DNA of 7,502 bases from Pseudomonadota bacterium (lineage in GTDB: Bacteria > Pseudomonadota > Alphaproteobacteria > Rhizobiales > Beijerinckiaceae): assembly GCA_023423995.1 (NCBI GenBank), contig JAFAEL010000248.1, forward strand, positions 1 through 7,502, read 5' to 3'. The position numbers and the translations under genes are program-made. How positions within the stretch are numbered: position 1 is the stretch's first letter; every line of letters begins with the position of its first letter. Positions 5,930 through 7,502 of the stretch are shown one piece after another. The notes under the pieces are model-generated. The model had not been told where the DNA came from. It saw only the letters and a program-made list of their open reading frames with translations, and searched no databases.

Positions 5930-6827
5930 CCTGCGCATAGAGCCGGGCGACGGAGGAATCGTCGTCCCGGCCCATGCCGGAGGCGGCCGTCATCAGGAAC
6001 ATCTGCAGCGCGGCCGCCGCCATCGGGACCGGGAACTTCGCCCCGTGCGCCATGTCGTGCACGATGCCGAGGTCCTTCACGAAGATCTCGACGGAGCTGA
6101 GCGGCGTGTAGTCGCCCGCAAGGACATGCGGGATGCGGTTCTCGAACATCCAGGACGTGCCCGCCGAGGCGGAAATCACCTCGTAGACGCGGGCGATGTC
6201 GAGCCCCTGCCTGGCCGCAAAGGCGATCGCCTCGCAGGCGGCCGCGATATGCACGCCGGCCAGGAGCTGGTTGACCATCTTGAAGGCGGCGCCCTGGCCC
6301 GGCTCCGAGCCGAGCTCGTAGATCTTCGCGGCCATCGCGTTCAGGGCCGGACGGGCGGCCGCGAAGGCCGCCTGGCTGCCCGAGGCCAGGAAAGTGAGCG
6401 CGCCTTCTGCAGCCCGCTTCGCGCCGCCGCTCATCGGGGCGTCGAGATAGAGGCAGCCGGCCGCCTCGACGCGCGCGGCGAGCCCGCGCACCACCTCCGG
6501 GTCCATGGTGGCGCAGGAGATCACGACCGCGCCCGGCTTCATGGCCGCGACCGCGCCCTCGGGGCCGAACAGCACCGCTTCCGTCTGGGCCGCGTTCACG
6601 ACCACGCAGACGACCACGTCGGCCCCCTCCGCGGCCGCGACAGGCGTCGCCGCGCCCGAGCCGCCGGCCTTCGCGAAGGCCTCCAGGTTGGCCGGCACCA
6701 CGTCGCAGCCATGGACCTCGAAGCCCGCCCGCAGCAGCGACTGCGCCATCCCGAGCCCCATCGAGCCGAGCCCGATCACGGCCGCGCGGGCCGGAGCCCC
6801 GCCGCCCATCCCCACGCCGTCTGTCAT
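5889..6827 (-). CDS. ltnD: NAD(P)-dependent L-threonate dehydrogenase (beta-hydroxyacid dehydrogenase family)
   Basis: A 312-residue cytoplasmic oxidoreductase. It has an N-terminal Rossmann fold with GLGSMG (19-24) and Asp42 at the end of strand 2, which favours NAD over NADP. The substrate loop DAPMSGGAKR (129-138), the catalytic Lys183 with Asn186 in FKMVNQLLAGVHIAAACEA (182-200), and GDYTPLSSVEIFVKDLG (238-254) with Lys251/Asp252 follow. The last two stretches are what I recall as characteristic of LtnD, which oxidises L-threonate at C2 to 2-oxo-tetronate, rather than of 3-hydroxyisobutyrate or tartronate semialdehyde reductases. The neighbour upstream is otnK, its usual partner, and the two overlap as ATGA (6824-6827), so translation is probably coupled; GGGAG (6840-6836) precedes the ATG. 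A second Met at residue 7 is possible. Subfamily naming rests on motif recall and neighbour; D-erythronate or a related acid is the main alternative. Confidence 0.85.
   Translation of the reverse strand: MTDGVGMGGGAPARAAVIGLGSMGLGMAQSLLRAGFEVHGCDVVPANLEAFAKAGGSGAATPVAAAEGADVVVCVVVNAAQTEAVLFGPEGAVAAMKPGAVVISCATMDPEVVRGLAARVEAAGCLYLDAPMSGGAKRAAEGALTFLASGSQAAFAAARPALNAMAAKIYELGSEPGQGAAFKMVNQLLAGVHIAAACEAIAFAARQGLDIARVYEVISASAGTSWMFENRIPHVLAGDYTPLSSVEIFVKDLGIVHDMAHGAKFPVPMAAAALQMFLMTAASGMGRDDDSSVARLYAQVSGTKLPGPPRNS
5898..5912. terminator. GC hairpin in the convergent 3' overlap, possible weak bidirectional terminator
   Basis: CCGGGG-CGG-CCCCGG forms a perfect six-base-pair stem with a three-base loop, inside the 41-base overlap of the CoA-transferase and ltnD reading frames. 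It has no T-tract on either side, so intrinsic termination is doubtful. It could slow polymerase or protect 3' ends. In a genome this GC-rich such a hairpin may also arise by chance from Pro/Gly codons. Confidence 0.25.
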
Positions 6828-7502
6828 CCGAGACGCTCCCAGGCCTTCAGGAAGAAATCGTCCGTGCCGAAATTGCCGGATTTCAGCGCCAGCGCGAGGG
6901 GCCGGCGTCCGGCCCCCTCCAGGGTGGCGGTCCAGGGCACGCCCGGATCGATCTCCGGGCCGATCTGGAGCCCGGAGACGCCGAGCGCCCGCACGACGGC
7001 GCCCGAGGTCTCGCCGCCGGCGACGATGAGCTGGCCGAACCCGTTCGCGACGAGCCCCTGCGCGATGCGGGCGAGCGCGGCCTCGATCATCTCGCCTGCC
7101 CCGGCCACTCCATAGGCGGCCTGGGCGGCCCGGACTTCCTCCGGGTCCGCCGTGGCGTAGACGAGGATCGGATCGTGCTGCTCCGCCGCCCAGGCCAGCA
7201 CCCGGCCGGGGATGTCCTCCCCGGATGCGAGGTCCGCCGCCTCGATCCGGAAGCTCGGATGCCGCTCCCGCATGAGGGCGACCTGCCGGCGGGTGGCGGC
7301 CGAGCAGCTCCCGGCGATGACGGCCCGCCGCCCGCCCGTGGCGGGCAGCGCATCCGCGGCCGCTCCCGCCGCCACGCCCGAGACATTCGGGCCGAGGCCG
7401 AGCGCGAGGCCCGAACCCGCCGTGACCAGGGGAAGGTCGGCGCAGGCCGCGCCGAGCGCCAGGAGATCGGCATCGTCCAGGGCGTCCAGGACCGCGTAGG
7501 AT
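6824..7502 (-). CDS. otnK: 3-oxo-tetronate kinase OtnK (DUF1537 family), C-terminal part, cut by the window edge
   Basis: The last 225 residues of a four-carbon acid sugar kinase; the family is about 420-430 residues, so the N-terminal sugar-binding domain lies beyond the right edge. OtnK phosphorylates an oxo-tetronate with ATP, giving the 4-phosphate that OtnC then decarboxylates towards dihydroxyacetone phosphate. The visible part starts inside the linker region, with VLDALDDADL and PLVTAGSGLALGLGPN (from about 7429 to 7383). The nucleotide-binding domain then shows AGGETSG at 7021-7001, the IGPEIDPGVPW stretch, and a terminal ALKSGNFGTDDFF. These are the family hallmarks. The frame is open without a stop to the edge, so the GTG at 7375 is internal and not a start. 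The stop overlaps the ltnD start as ATGA. The family also includes D-threonate and D-erythronate kinases; the adjacent ltnD favours OtnK. Confidence 0.88.
   Translation of the reverse strand, partial: SYAVLDALDDADLLALGAACADLPLVTAGSGLALGLGPNVSGVAAGAAADALPATGGRRAVIAGSCSAATRRQVALMRERHPSFRIEAADLASGEDIPGRVLAWAAEQHDPILVYATADPEEVRAAQAAYGVAGAGEMIEAALARIAQGLVANGFGQLIVAGGETSGAVVRALGVSGLQIGPEIDPGVPWTATLEGAGRRPLALALKSGNFGTDDFFLKAWERLG

Noticed and set aside
5853..7115. 420-codon plus-strand open frame opposite ltnD and otnK
   Set aside because: His/Arg/Gly-rich antisense translation with no recognisable motif, facing two genes with strong family signatures.
6824..7375. GTG at 7375 as the start of a short complete gene
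   Set aside because: The frame continues upstream to the window edge with clear DUF1537 sequence (DALDDADL, TAGSGLALGL), so the GTG is an internal Val codon.

Overview
The window is GC-rich (roughly 70% by eye) with long overlapping antisense open frames, as is usual at this base composition. Codon use, gene types and protein sequences suggest an alphaproteobacterium, perhaps of the Hyphomicrobiales/Methylobacterium kind. That placement is inferred from style, not from a marker gene. No tRNA, rRNA, CRISPR array, insertion sequence or transposase is visible. The window reads as a metabolic (catabolic) locus.

Layout. Positions 1-184 hold no gene I can support, but they contain a near-consensus sigma70-type promoter pointing left out of the window. 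A leftward gene (1186 to 185) encodes a GntR/FCD-type regulator with two winged-helix domains in tandem. A 233-base, relatively AT-rich divergent spacer follows, with two candidate operator sites. Three rightward genes come next: a penicillin-acylase-family Ntn hydrolase (1420-3771, TTG start), a crotonase-fold protein (3873-4676) and a family III CoA-transferase (4706-5929). The gaps between them are 101 and 29 bases, so they probably form one operon. A second module converges on it from the right: ltnD (6827 to 5889) and the 3' part of otnK (beyond 7502 to 6824), overlapping each other by an ATGA. The CoA-transferase and ltnD overlap tail to tail by 41 bases.

How the parts may work together. 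LtnD and OtnK are consecutive steps of four-carbon sugar-acid (L-threonate) catabolism: oxidation of the acid, then ATP-dependent phosphorylation of the oxo-tetronate. The next enzymes of that route are expected beyond the right edge. The rightward operon looks like a separate scavenging route: an acylase would cleave an amide or similar bond, the CoA-transferase would activate the released acid, and the crotonase would act on the CoA thioester. This order is inferred from family roles; no substrate can be read from the sequence. The divergent tandem-winged-helix regulator is the obvious candidate controller of that operon.

The most unusual points are the crotonase, which lacks both catalytic glutamates of enoyl-CoA hydratases, the acylase without any signal peptide, and the regulator with duplicated DNA-binding domains.
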